A stretch of 64,000 nucleotides of DNA from Candidatus Zixiibacteriota bacterium (GTDB lineage Bacteria; RBG-13-66-14; B26-G2; WVWN01). The position numbers and the translations under genes were made by a program. Where the stretch lies: positions 10,410 through 74,409 of the forward strand of contig JAUWLW010000008.1 in assembly GCA_030613505.1 (NCBI GenBank). The letters are read 5' to 3'. Under the pieces are notes generated by a model. The model did no database searches, was not told where the DNA came from, and saw only the letters and a program-made list of their open reading frames with translations. Of the stretch, positions 47,407-56,685 are shown one piece after another. Position 1 is the first letter of the stretch; every line of letters starts with the position of its first letter.

Positions 47407-48879
47407 CTACCTGCCCGGGTGCGGGTCGAAGAGCCCCAGCAGGACGTCCTCCTCCGGGTCGATCTTCGTTATGGTCCCTATCTCCCGCATTATCTCGAGC
47501 GTGTAGTACCAGTCCTTGCCGTAGTAGTTAGGCTTTTCCTTATACCTTTTGCCTTCTTCGCCTTCCCACGGGTCGTACCACTCGCGGTTGGGCTGCTGCC
47601 ACTGGGCGCGGCCTACGATACCCGCCGCGCCGCCGAGGGCCGGCCGATGCAAGTAACCCGGAATTCGCGCGCCGCCTTCCTTGGGCCAGGGGGCGGGGAG
47701 CGAGAAAATCGGCGCCAGCTCTTCCGAACTCCACATGTAATACGCGCCCGGCGGGTTATACACCGGGTCGCTGGGCGCCATGTACGTCGGCATGCCGGTG
47801 CCGATATCGCCGCCGTTAATGGCGATGCCGACGATGCCGCTGTCGAACGTAAGCCACTCTTTCATGGAATCCGGATTCGTGTTCGACCCCACCGGCGGGT
47901 AATTGAAACCCGTATTATCTATGTGGCAGTCGAACAGGTAAGCGGCCTCCGTATCTATCCAACTGCCGGCCAGGGTATAGTTGGTCCGGGAAGCGCTGAA
48001 GAACCACATGTCGCAGAACGCGCCGGGATAGCCTTTTTGATTATAAGGCGCCTTTTTGGTATCAACGACAGGTGTCCGGTAAACGATGTCGCCGCCACCC
48101 TTGCAAACGTCGATACCTCTGGTTTGGAACCCGGGGACCGTCTCAACCAATTCCCAATCGTAATCTACAGCCGGATCGGGGATTTTATTCGGGTTCGAAG
48201 TACTCCGGAGGAACCACGTCGACCATACCAGCGATAGCCAGTCCTCGTGCGATGCCCATGCGCGACCATCTTTAAAGCCGTCGCCGGGGATTTCCCTGCC
48301 GCCTATCTGGTACCAATAATAATGATGGGTGCCGCCGGGCTCGGGCGCCGTGCCGTGCTTCTCTTTCGCTTGTACCGGTTGTATGGTATGGCTCGGGTCT
48401 TCCCACCGGAAGAAGAACCATATCCGCGGCGGGTTGACGTACGTGTAGAGCGCCTTGACCCAAACTTCCTTTACGCCGCTACCCGAGCCGATTATGGGTT
48501 TGGTCTTGATGACGGTCCACGGCGTCGTCTCCCACAACCAGTAGTCGCCGCCCTTGGGAACGCCCTTTTTCATTTGCTCGGCGACGCCGTCGACGAGCGG
48601 GTACTCGTCGTAGACGTACGTCACCGGGACGGCGTTAGGACCGGAGCCGTCGCCGTTCCAGTCCAACGTGCAAACCGGGGCGCCGTCGTGGTCCCAACCG
48701 TTCGGGTCGTTGCCGTTGCCGTCGCAGACCAACAGAGAGAAGGTCTGGTCGTTGTATTCGACCTTGGGCCTGGTTATATCAGGCTCGTCTTCTTCGCACC
48801 CGGCGAGTAAGAACGCGCCAACGCCCACGGCTACGCCGAAGGCCGCTAATAAAACATATCCACTCTTCAGCCTCATCAT
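47407..48879 (-). CDS. Ethylbenzene-dehydrogenase-like heme-domain lipoprotein, paralog 2
   Basis: 490 residues with a strong lipobox LLAGC (about residue 28). The mature part follows paralog 1 closely, with identical blocks such as FSLLVCDGNGNDPNGWDHDG and HTIQPVQAKEKHGTAPEPGG, and the EB_dh end pattern RIPGYLHRPALGGAAGIVGR. The middle (about 250-400) is where the two differ most. Start at tandem ATGs (48879, 48876) behind AGGAGGG. It is first in the direction of transcription, behind its own promoter. Confidence 0.72.
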   Translation of the reverse strand: MMRLKSGYVLLAAFGVAVGVGAFLLAGCEEDEPDITRPKVEYNDQTFSLLVCDGNGNDPNGWDHDGAPVCTLDWNGDGSGPNAVPVTYVYDEYPLVDGVAEQMKKGVPKGGDYWLWETTPWTVIKTKPIIGSGSGVKEVWVKALYTYVNPPRIWFFFRWEDPSHTIQPVQAKEKHGTAPEPGGTHHYYWYQIGGREIPGDGFKDGRAWASHEDWLSLVWSTWFLRSTSNPNKIPDPAVDYDWELVETVPGFQTRGIDVCKGGGDIVYRTPVVDTKKAPYNQKGYPGAFCDMWFFSASRTNYTLAGSWIDTEAAYLFDCHIDNTGFNYPPVGSNTNPDSMKEWLTFDSGIVGIAINGGDIGTGMPTYMAPSDPVYNPPGAYYMWSSEELAPIFSLPAPWPKEGGARIPGYLHRPALGGAAGIVGRAQWQQPNREWYDPWEGEEGKRYKEKPNYYGKDWYYTLEIMREIGTITKIDPEEDVLLGLFDPHPGR

Positions 48880-48982
48880 TTATCACCCTCCTGGGTAGAA
48901 ATGAAGGCTTTGGACTTTGCCGTTTTCCCTTTGCGGGCAACGAAACGGCCGACGGCCCAGCCCGCTTACGCTATTTTCCGAA

Positions 48983-49011
48983 ACTCTACCACACGCCCCC
49001 TACGGTGTCAA
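48983..49011 (-). promoter_or_regulatory. Promoter of the EB_dh lipoprotein cluster
   Basis: Minus strand: TTGACA (49006-49011), 17-base spacer, TAGAGT (48983-48988), about 104 bases before the first ATG. Confidence 0.7.
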
Positions 49012-49042
49012 GTCATTTTTTGCAGCCTTTCATTGCTGCTTT

Positions 49043-50047
49043 TCATTCAAATTTGAAACACAATAATCGTTTTTCTCCGTCCGTCGCCAATATCAAATCC
49101 GCCGCAGCCGCGGGTGCGGTAGCCGCGTAACTTTCCAACTTAAAAATTTCCTCCGACCCCTCCGCCGTCGCGGCGTACACCCGGCCGTCCTCGCAAGCCA
49201 CGACGACGCGCCCGCGGTGAACCGCAGCGCCCACGACGTTGCCCCCCGGCTCAAACGCCCACAGAATTTCGCCCGTTAGCGCGTCACAGGTGAAGACCGT
49301 GCGGCGGCCGGGCACGAAAATTTCGTCGCCGCTCGCAACCGGCGCACCGGTTAGAGGCTCGCCGAGCTCGGTACGCCAATACTCGTCGCCGGTCAGCAAA
49401 TCGTAAGAAGCCATTTCGCCCGAGGCCCCGGCCACGTACGCTCGGCCGCTTGCCGCGACAACGTAAACCCCGCCCACTACGGCCCTCGTACGCCATAGCG
49501 GTTCCGCATCCCGGGGCAGACACGCGGCCACGTAACCGCCGCCGGTCCAAGCTAAAAACGTACCGTCGCCGGCGTACGCGGCGCCGACGACGTTCTCGTC
49601 AAATCGAACCTTACCCTCTTCCGCACCGGATAATCGGTCGTAAAAAACGACCGCCTCGCCGTGACCGACGGCAACGGCGCGTTCGCCGACCGCGGCCTTT
49701 ACCACCCCCGGGCCGGCGCGTCCCCTCCAGACGTTTTTTCCATCCGCGGCCCTTAGGGCGTATATCCGACCCTCGGGGTGCGGGACATATAAATATACGT
49801 AGTCGCCCGCCGAAACCGGCGCTTCGGGCAACGGCGCCTTAAACCGGCGGGACCACAATTCCGAGCCGTCCTCCAAACGCAAAGCGTAGAGTTTCTTGTC
49901 CCCGGCCGCGTAGTATACGCGGCCTTCCGCCACCAGCGGCGGCGCGTCCGCGGGCGCCCCGACCTTAAAAGACCAGATAAGTACCGCCGTCGCAGTCAAT
50001 AATTCCACGCCGCGATTATAACGCAAAGCCGCCACCGCTACAATCAT
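49043..50047 (-). CDS. PQQ-type beta-propeller repeat protein
   Basis: About 334 residues made of seven or eight repeats of the PQQ/BamB type, each with a G.VY.A..DG.LYALD-like core: RVYYAAGDKKLYALRLEDGS, YVYLYVPHPEGRIYALRAAD, RVVVACEDGRVYAATAEG. It probably forms a propeller scaffold. The start is not certain: ATG at 50047 or GTG at 50008 are both possible, and neither gives a clear signal peptide. It is divergent from the cyclic-nucleotide-binding gene, with about 120 bases between. Confidence 0.75.
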   Translation of the reverse strand: MIVAVAALRYNRGVELLTATAVLIWSFKVGAPADAPPLVAEGRVYYAAGDKKLYALRLEDGSELWSRRFKAPLPEAPVSAGDYVYLYVPHPEGRIYALRAADGKNVWRGRAGPGVVKAAVGERAVAVGHGEAVVFYDRLSGAEEGKVRFDENVVGAAYAGDGTFLAWTGGGYVAACLPRDAEPLWRTRAVVGGVYVVAASGRAYVAGASGEMASYDLLTGDEYWRTELGEPLTGAPVASGDEIFVPGRRTVFTCDALTGEILWAFEPGGNVVGAAVHRGRVVVACEDGRVYAATAEGSEEIFKLESYAATAPAAAADLILATDGEKRLLCFKFE

Positions 50048-50166
50048 CTTTATCCGCGGCGCGACCGATTCGCCGCCCCCCCACGGCCGTGATTTTTTAG
50101 TTGCGGACCGTATGCGGTTATGATACAAAGGGCGGTAATAAATTAACTACTCCAGACAGGGCGCGT

Positions 50167-50673
50167 ATGCCGGACGATCATAAAATGAAAAACATCGAGA
50201 TATTCAAGTACCTCTCGCCCGAGGAGTCGGAACGGGTATTAAACGACGTTACGGAAGTCCGGTTGGGAACCGGAGAAACCGTCTTCGAGGCGGGGAGCGC
50301 CGGCAACGAAATGTACATAATTAAAAGCGGCCGGATTAAGGTTTACCGGGTCTTCGACGACAACGAAATAGCTTTCGCCGAATTCGGCACCGGCGATTGC
50401 TTCGGCGAAATGTCGCTCATTGACGAGTATCCGCGTTCTGCGTCCGCGACCGCCTTGGAGGATTGCATTCTGCTGGCGCTCCCCCGGGCGACGTTCAAAC
50501 AAATCGTCGAAAGGGACCCGCCGGTCGGCGTCAAGCTATTGCTGGCCGTGGCCGAGGTATTCTCCAAGAGAATGCGCAAAACGGATAAACTCTTGGAAAC
50601 GTACCACCTCGTGAACAAAGCGCTGATAACCAACGAAGAATTCCGACAGCTCTACACGGCGATTCACTCGTAA
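50167..50673 (+). CDS. Stand-alone cyclic-nucleotide-binding domain protein
   Basis: 168 residues. One CNB domain: IFKYLSPEESERVLNDVTEV at the start, FEAGSAGNEMYIIKSGRIKV, and the phosphate-binding cassette FGEMSLIDEYPRSASATALE, where the Arg-Ser pair should hold cyclic nucleotide. A C-terminal helical tail of about 50 residues replaces the helix-turn-helix of Crp/Fnr regulators, so it probably does not bind DNA itself. The ATG at 50167 fits the domain; the frame is open further upstream. It precedes an HU gene by 22 bases. Confidence 0.82.
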   Translation: MPDDHKMKNIEIFKYLSPEESERVLNDVTEVRLGTGETVFEAGSAGNEMYIIKSGRIKVYRVFDDNEIAFAEFGTGDCFGEMSLIDEYPRSASATALEDCILLALPRATFKQIVERDPPVGVKLLLAVAEVFSKRMRKTDKLLETYHLVNKALITNEEFRQLYTAIHS

Positions 50674-50695
50674 CCCCCCAAACCGGGGGAATATA

Positions 50696-50989
50696 ATGAC
50701 CAAAAAAGAAATCGCCGCCAAAGTAGCGCTCCGCACGGGCATAACGCACAAGCGCGCCGTCGCGGTTATAGACCAGCTATTGGCCGAGATAAAGTCCTCG
50801 CTCGCTGCGGGCGAAAAAACGGAGATACGTGGCTTCGGCGTTTTCAAGGTCCGGCGCACCAAAAGAAAGGTGGCCCGCGACCTCAGTACTAATACCGAAA
50901 TAGTAATCGCGCCCACGCGCCGCGTAAAATTTATACCCGGCAAGCAGATGAAAGAGAAGCTGAATCGGAAGTTAGCCGCGGCCGAATAA
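50696..50989 (+). CDS. HU/IHF-family DNA-binding protein
   Basis: A 97-residue nucleoid protein. MTKKEIAAKVALRTGITHKR is the N-terminal helical part; EIRGFGVFKVRRTKRKVARD holds the strand and the start of the DNA-binding arm, and PTRRVKFIPGKQMKEKLN the C-terminal helix. The arm is typical of HU rather than IHF. SD GGGGGA 6 bases before the ATG. Confidence 0.95.
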   Translation: MTKKEIAAKVALRTGITHKRAVAVIDQLLAEIKSSLAAGEKTEIRGFGVFKVRRTKRKVARDLSTNTEIVIAPTRRVKFIPGKQMKEKLNRKLAAAE

Positions 50990-51005
50990 AAAATCTCACG
51001 GAATT

Positions 51006-51038
51006 AAAAAACCGCGCCCCAGGCGCGGCTTTTTTTTT
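51006..51038. terminator. Bidirectional terminator between the HU gene and pckA
   Basis: CCGCGCC, loop CCA, GGCGCGG (51012-51028), with T9 on the right (51030-51038) and A6 on the left (51006-51011). It can end the HU transcript on the plus strand and the pckA transcript on the minus strand. Confidence 0.9.
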
Positions 51039-51055
51039 CGAAAAATCAAAGTTAG

Positions 51056-52639
51056 CTAAACGTGAGGTCCCGCGGCCTTCACGTCGTCGCTCGCCATATC
51101 CTCGAATTGCTTGAAATTTTCGGCGAAGCGTTTCGCAAGCTCGAGAGCTTTGGCGTCGTACGCTTTCTTGTCCTTCCACGTATTCTTGGGCCACAATACT
51201 TCGGTGGGAACGCCGGGGCACTCCTTGGGAACTAGAACTCGGAAGACGGGGTCAGGTTCGAACTGCTGCTTTTCGAGCGTTCCCTCGAGAGCCGCGGAAA
51301 GTAATCCCCGCGTAACGCCGATGGCCATACGGTCGCCGACGCCGTACGGGCCGCCGCTCCACCCGGTATTTACAAGCCAGCAATTCGTCTTATGCTTCGC
51401 CAGGCGTTCGCCCATCAGCGTCGCGTACACCGTCGGGTGCCGGGGTAAGAAGGGGGCGCCGAACCCGGCACTGAACGTGGCCTGCGGCTCGTCGATGCCG
51501 GATTCCGTGCCGGCGAGCTTCGCCGTATAGCCGGAGAGGTAATGGTACATCGCCATTTCGGGGGTAAGCTTCGATATGGGGGGTAGTACGCCGAAGGCGT
51601 CGGCGGCGAGGAAGAAGACGTTCCGCGGGTGGCCCGCAACGCCCTCCGTTATACAGTTGGGGATATATTCCACCGGGTACGTCGCCCGGGTATTCTCGGT
51701 GATGCTGCCGTCGTCGTAGTCGATAGCCCGCGTTCCCGGGTCGACGATAACGTTTTCCAGAAGCGAGCCGAATTTGATGGCGTTATATATTTGCGGCTCG
51801 TCCGTCGCCGAGAGGCGGATCACCTTGGCGTAGCACCCGCCCTCGAAGTTGAAGCAGCCGTCGGCGCTCCAACCCGTCTCGTCGTCGCCTACGAGTCGCC
51901 GCTTGGGGTCGGCGGAGAGAGTCGTCTTCCCCGTCCCGGAAAGGCCGAAGAACAACGCCGCGTCGCCGTCGGCGCCGACGTTGCACGAACAATGCATCGG
52001 GCAAACGTCCTCCGCCGGCATGAAGTAATTCATAATAGTGAAGATGCTCTTTTTGATTTCGCCGCCGTAGTGAGACCCCGTAACGAGGATAATATTCCGG
52101 CGGAGGTCGACCGCCACCACTACGTACGAACGCACACTATCTGATTCGGGGAGGGCGTGAAAGCCGGAAGCCATCACCACCGTAAAATCCGCCTTATGCT
52201 TCGCGAGTTGTTCGGGGGTAGGCCTGCGGAATAACGTCTGGGAGAACAACGCGTGCCAAGCTTTTTCCGCTACGACCCGAACGCCTTTGGCATGCTTCGG
52301 GTCGGCGCCTACGAAACCGTCGAAAAGGAACAGCTCCTTGCGAGAGAGGTATTCCGTAACCTTCGCGTAAAGGTTATCGAACACCGCGGGCTCCATCTCT
52401 ACGTTTACCTTCCCCCACCAAATATCTTTCTCGGTAGATGGCTCGCGTACGACGTATTTATCCTTTGGCGAGCGGCCGGTCCGGTCGGGCATCGTCCTAA
52501 CAACCAACGCGCCGTTGTCCGCAAGCTCTCCTTCATATCTGCGGAGAGCCAATTCCACTAGTATGGGAGTAGATAAATTGCGGTATACGTTCCTTTGGGG
52601 TTTTATACCAAGACCGCCCAAGCCATAATCGTCGGCCAT
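51056..52639 (-). CDS. pckA: Phosphoenolpyruvate carboxykinase (ATP)
   Basis: ATP-dependent PEPCK converts oxaloacetate and ATP to PEP, CO2 and ADP, the first step of gluconeogenesis, or the reverse as CO2 fixation. 527 residues. Visible: RSPKDKYVVREPS, the metal-binding HYGGEIKKSIFTIMNYFMP, Walker A GLSGTGKTTLS, and GDDETGWS; these define the ATP type rather than the GTP type. The second of two adjacent ATGs (52639) has better spacing to GAGGAG; 52642 is possible. Confidence 0.97.
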   Translation of the reverse strand: MADDYGLGGLGIKPQRNVYRNLSTPILVELALRRYEGELADNGALVVRTMPDRTGRSPKDKYVVREPSTEKDIWWGKVNVEMEPAVFDNLYAKVTEYLSRKELFLFDGFVGADPKHAKGVRVVAEKAWHALFSQTLFRRPTPEQLAKHKADFTVVMASGFHALPESDSVRSYVVVAVDLRRNIILVTGSHYGGEIKKSIFTIMNYFMPAEDVCPMHCSCNVGADGDAALFFGLSGTGKTTLSADPKRRLVGDDETGWSADGCFNFEGGCYAKVIRLSATDEPQIYNAIKFGSLLENVIVDPGTRAIDYDDGSITENTRATYPVEYIPNCITEGVAGHPRNVFFLAADAFGVLPPISKLTPEMAMYHYLSGYTAKLAGTESGIDEPQATFSAGFGAPFLPRHPTVYATLMGERLAKHKTNCWLVNTGWSGGPYGVGDRMAIGVTRGLLSAALEGTLEKQQFEPDPVFRVLVPKECPGVPTEVLWPKNTWKDKKAYDAKALELAKRFAENFKQFEDMASDDVKAAGPHV

Positions 52640-52729
52640 CATCGACTCCTCTCAGTTATCAAAAATTGGCCTAAACTGTGAAAATAATAACGCGCCATCT
52701 TACAATAATCAGGTCGGCTTCGCAAGTAA

Positions 52730-54688
52730 TCATTCTACCGACGATAGCTCGTACACGTCATTCAGCGGGTCTCTGTACACCGGTTTATTATACTTTTCGA
52801 TGAACTCGTAGAAGACATTCTTAGTACGCTTAGTGTACGAAGGCCAAGCTTTCTTTTCGAACATATGGAATATATGTACATGCGTAATACCCCACCGCCG
52901 CGTGAGATCGTAAAGGCCCGCGGCGTCGGCGCCGGTTTCGGCCGCCAATAAAAACGCCGAGGCCTCGAAGAAAGAATCGTAGACCGCTTCTCGCTCGAGA
53001 TACAGCGTGTGGTTGGTAAATACCATCAGTATCTTGGCATCCGGCCGCGTTTTCTCGTTTATGAATTTCTGCGCGAGGTAAAAACCGCATTTCCCCTCGA
53101 GGAACTGCTCCCTACTTTCGCCGGCGAGGTAGTCGAACCCCTCGAGCGTGTGGAAGACGCCGCCGACGTTGTACGCCAGGGCGGTAAATATGATAAGGAC
53201 GACGACGCCCGCACGCCACGCCCCTCGAGCGACCGACCCCAAAGCCCCTTCGACGGCCGCCAACGAGCCGGAGGCGGCGACGGCCAGAGCGGCTAGGCCG
53301 CCGTCCAAAAAGCGAAGTTGCTGCGGCCCCACCGACCAACAAGCGACGAACGCCCACGCGAACGCCACCAACCGGCCCGCGCGCCGGAACGCCAGCGCTG
53401 CGACCGCGGCCAGCGGCAAAAGGTACGGCAGATATATCCCGGCGAAATAATTGTAATCGAAATCCGCCCTAACCGAAATCCGGTACGGCAACAGCAGATA
53501 GTCGTACCACTTTCTACCGGCCCCTATGTCGTGCTGCCACGAGACGAGGTGTTCCGCTTGCAGCCGCGAGAAATCGCGTCCGCCTAGAACGTCGTAAAAA
53601 AGCGGGAAAAGAGGGCTCCCCCGTTCGACGTACGCCTTGACGAGCCACGGCGCGACGAACGCGAACGCGACCGCCAGTATGACCGCGACGTCGCGCCAAC
53701 GCAGCCGCCGGCGGACGACGTCATATACGAAAACCGGCGCGAAAGCCCCCAAGACGTAGATCGACGTGTACTTGACGGCGAGCGCCGCGCCTAAAAATAT
53801 CCCGACCGCCAAAGCGCGCCGGGGCCGCCCGGCGTCGCCGGCTGGGCCCGGCCTGAAATACGCGTACAACGCGGCGACGACGTACAGCATTAGAAAATGG
53901 TCCACGTGCGCCCCGGGCATAACGACGAAGAACACGGGCGTAAAGAATACCAGGAACGCCGCCGCGGCGGCGTAAAACTGGGGCAACCAGAACCTCGCGA
54001 GCCGGTATACGAACGCGACGACGACGAGCGACACCGCAAAATACGACGCGTTGGCACACGTCAGGCCGTCCCACAACATCCCCCACAGGTAAAACATCGT
54101 CGCCCCCAGCGGCATCGACGAATAGGTGTTATACGGTAGATAGACCAACCCGTGCGCCGCGGCGTACTCGTGCGGCACGGCCAGGTGGTAGGTTAGCGCG
54201 TCCCAGTACAAGGGCGGCTGCGCCGCGGCCAGAGCAAGTGGAAACGCCAACAAGCCGCCGAAGAAGATCCACGCCGCCGGCCCCGGCTCGAGCTCCGCAA
54301 GCCAACGGCGGGCGCGCGCCGACGCGCCCCGCAGGCGCCGCACCCACGGATAAAACCCGAGCACCAGAACCGCGATTACAATAATTTTAACTATAAAGCC
54401 GTACGCCAAATGAACCGCGGCGAGGCCGAAGGCGGCCAGGCTGAAAACGACTACGCCGGCCGCTATCGCCAGTTCGGGCGCGGCCTCCGTCGGATAACGC
54501 AACAGTTTCAATACCGCTTTTCCGGCGAAGTACGCGGCGAGCCACAGCGCGCCGAAGAGGACCAGGTGCCACAACTTCGGCAACAGCGCACCGACCATAT
54601 TGCGGTAAATATGGGGCACGACGGCGTTGAGCACCAGGAACGAGCCGGCCGCCGTGACAACTACCGCGGGCCAAAAGTACTTCCTCAC
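52730..54688 (-). CDS. GT39-like membrane glycosyltransferase, tandem copy 1
   Basis: 652 residues with 11-13 hydrophobic helices and a C-terminal soluble part. The conserved first loop YWDALTYHLAVPHEYAAAHG carries the acidic residue expected of GT39/ArnT-type lipid-phosphate-sugar transferases, followed by LVYLPYNTYSSMPLGATMFY. The C-terminal periplasmic part has NHTLYLEREAVYDSFFEAS. Such enzymes move a sugar from a polyprenyl carrier to protein or lipid outside the cytoplasm. GTG start overlaps the stop of copy 2 by 4 bases (GTGA). Confidence 0.82.
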   Translation of the reverse strand: MRKYFWPAVVVTAAGSFLVLNAVVPHIYRNMVGALLPKLWHLVLFGALWLAAYFAGKAVLKLLRYPTEAAPELAIAAGVVVFSLAAFGLAAVHLAYGFIVKIIVIAVLVLGFYPWVRRLRGASARARRWLAELEPGPAAWIFFGGLLAFPLALAAAQPPLYWDALTYHLAVPHEYAAAHGLVYLPYNTYSSMPLGATMFYLWGMLWDGLTCANASYFAVSLVVVAFVYRLARFWLPQFYAAAAAFLVFFTPVFFVVMPGAHVDHFLMLYVVAALYAYFRPGPAGDAGRPRRALAVGIFLGAALAVKYTSIYVLGAFAPVFVYDVVRRRLRWRDVAVILAVAFAFVAPWLVKAYVERGSPLFPLFYDVLGGRDFSRLQAEHLVSWQHDIGAGRKWYDYLLLPYRISVRADFDYNYFAGIYLPYLLPLAAVAALAFRRAGRLVAFAWAFVACWSVGPQQLRFLDGGLAALAVAASGSLAAVEGALGSVARGAWRAGVVVLIIFTALAYNVGGVFHTLEGFDYLAGESREQFLEGKCGFYLAQKFINEKTRPDAKILMVFTNHTLYLEREAVYDSFFEASAFLLAAETGADAAGLYDLTRRWGITHVHIFHMFEKKAWPSYTKRTKNVFYEFIEKYNKPVYRDPLNDVYELSSVE

Positions 54689-56658
54689 CGTTCGCCTCCG
54701 ACCAGTTCGTACACGCCGTTAAGGCGGTCCCGGTATATCACGACGCCGTACCGCCGCACGAAGTCGTAGAAAACGTCGCGCGCCCGCGGCGTGTAATAAG
54801 GCCAAACCTTGGGCTCATACGAGTGATAAATATGCACGTAGCCGCACCCCCACTCCCGCGCCAGCGCGTATAGTTCGGCGCCGTCTTTCGCTTTCTCCGC
54901 GGCGAGGAGTAACGCCGACGCTTCGAGGAACGAATCGTACGCGGCGGCGCGCTCCAGGTACAACGTGTGGTTGGTAAATACCATCAGGACCTTAGCGTCC
55001 GGCGGGAGCTCTTTATTAATGAATTCTTGAGCCGCGAAGAAGCCGACGCGGGTGCGTAAAAACTCGTCGCGGTCCGACCTAAATAAATACGAATACGTTG
55101 ACGTCGCGCTCAATATCGCGCCGGCGAAATAAGGGATGCTTACCAAAAACAAGGCGATTACCACGAACGACCGCCAAAGCCGCCGGGACCAGCCGCCCCA
55201 TCGTCCCTCCGCGGCGGCCAAGACCGCCGCCGCGGCAGCCGCCAAGGCCGGGAGCGCGGCGCCGAGGAAACGAAGCTGCTGCGGCCCGAAAAACCACGCC
55301 AACAGGTACAACCAACCGTACGCCACCAGACGGCCGCCGCGCCTGAAGAATACGGCCGCCAGAGCCGCCAGCGACAGTAGAAATGGTAAATAGATGCCGG
55401 AGAATTCTTTGTAACTAACGTCCGCCTCGACCGATACGCGGTACGGCAAGAGGATTAAGTCTAAAATCCCCCGCCCTCTCCCCATACCCAGCTGCCACGC
55501 CATCAGGCTATCCGCTTGCTCCGCCGAAAAGCCCCGGCCGTCGAAGAAGCCGTAGAATAGCGGAAAAACCGGGTTGCCTCGCTCTACGTACGCTTTTACC
55601 AGCCACGGCAAGACCATAACGAACGCAACGATTATCGCCTTTACGAGCCAAGAAGGCCGGACCCGCTTCCTCATCGCGTCGTATATCCAAATGGGCACGA
55701 AAGCGGCGACGACAGCGTACGCCGAGTACTTTACCGCCAGCGCCGCGCCCACAAATATCCCCAGCGCCAACCAAACCCGTTTCGTCTCTACTTCCGCACG
55801 CTTTCCCCACTTGAAATACACGTAAAGCGCAGCTACGACGAATAAAATTTGGAAGTGGTCGTTGTGCGCGCCGCCTATGACCACCATTACCGGCGACGTT
55901 AGCATCACGAAGGAGGCCGCCAACGTCGCGTAAAACTGGCTCAGCCAAATACGGGCCAACCGGTACGTCAACGATAACGCCAAAACCGTGGCTACGAGGT
56001 GCGAAGCCTTGGCCGTAATCAGGCCGTCCCACAAATAGGGCCACAAATAGAACAAGGACCCGCCCATCGGCATTGACGAGTAAACGTTATATGGCATATA
56101 AATAAAGCCGTGCGCGTCGGCGTACGCCTTCGGCACGGCCAGGTGGTACGTCAGCGCATCCCAATAATACGGCGGCACGGCGGCGTTAAGTGCGATCGGC
56201 AACGCCAGCGCCGCGGTCCCTACGGCCAATATCGCCGACGACGTCTCCAACTCGGCCAGCCAGCGCTTTACCCTATCGGGAACGCGCGCGAGGTCGTTCC
56301 TTAAAAGCACTACACCCGCGGCCGCGCCGATAACCACCAGCGCTTTGGCCAACCACCCGTACGCCAAGCCGGAGGCGCATACTGCGAACGCCAACACTAC
56401 CGCCGCCGCGACGCCCAACGCCGCGACGAGGTCCGGCGGCCGGGGCCCACGCCCGAATAATAACTTGGCGACGCCGCGCCCCAGCGCGTAGACGGCAAAC
56501 CAAAAAACGAGGAAAAGCGCGAGATGCCATAACTTGCCGGCGAGTTCCCCCAAGGGGTTGAAACCCTCTCGCGGCGTCGCCGCGCTCAACGCCACGAATA
56601 GCGCGCTCACGCCCACTACGGCCGCGACTTGCAGCGCTTTTTTTGCGTTCGCACCCAT
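54685..56658 (-). CDS. GT39-like membrane glycosyltransferase, tandem copy 2
   Basis: 657 residues, same plan as its neighbours: YWDALTYHLAVPKAYADAHG in the first loop, then FIYMPYNVYSSMPMGGSLFY, a string of Ala-rich helices and the NHTLYLERAAAYDSFLEASA tail. Copies 1 and 2 share the KVLMVFTNHTLYLER block. ATG at 56658. Donor and acceptor are unknown. Confidence 0.82.
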   Translation of the reverse strand: MGANAKKALQVAAVVGVSALFVALSAATPREGFNPLGELAGKLWHLALFLVFWFAVYALGRGVAKLLFGRGPRPPDLVAALGVAAAVVLAFAVCASGLAYGWLAKALVVIGAAAGVVLLRNDLARVPDRVKRWLAELETSSAILAVGTAALALPIALNAAVPPYYWDALTYHLAVPKAYADAHGFIYMPYNVYSSMPMGGSLFYLWPYLWDGLITAKASHLVATVLALSLTYRLARIWLSQFYATLAASFVMLTSPVMVVIGGAHNDHFQILFVVAALYVYFKWGKRAEVETKRVWLALGIFVGAALAVKYSAYAVVAAFVPIWIYDAMRKRVRPSWLVKAIIVAFVMVLPWLVKAYVERGNPVFPLFYGFFDGRGFSAEQADSLMAWQLGMGRGRGILDLILLPYRVSVEADVSYKEFSGIYLPFLLSLAALAAVFFRRGGRLVAYGWLYLLAWFFGPQQLRFLGAALPALAAAAAAVLAAAEGRWGGWSRRLWRSFVVIALFLVSIPYFAGAILSATSTYSYLFRSDRDEFLRTRVGFFAAQEFINKELPPDAKVLMVFTNHTLYLERAAAYDSFLEASALLLAAEKAKDGAELYALAREWGCGYVHIYHSYEPKVWPYYTPRARDVFYDFVRRYGVVIYRDRLNGVYELVGGER

Positions 56659-56685
56659 AAGCGAAAAACCCGGATAACCGCTACG

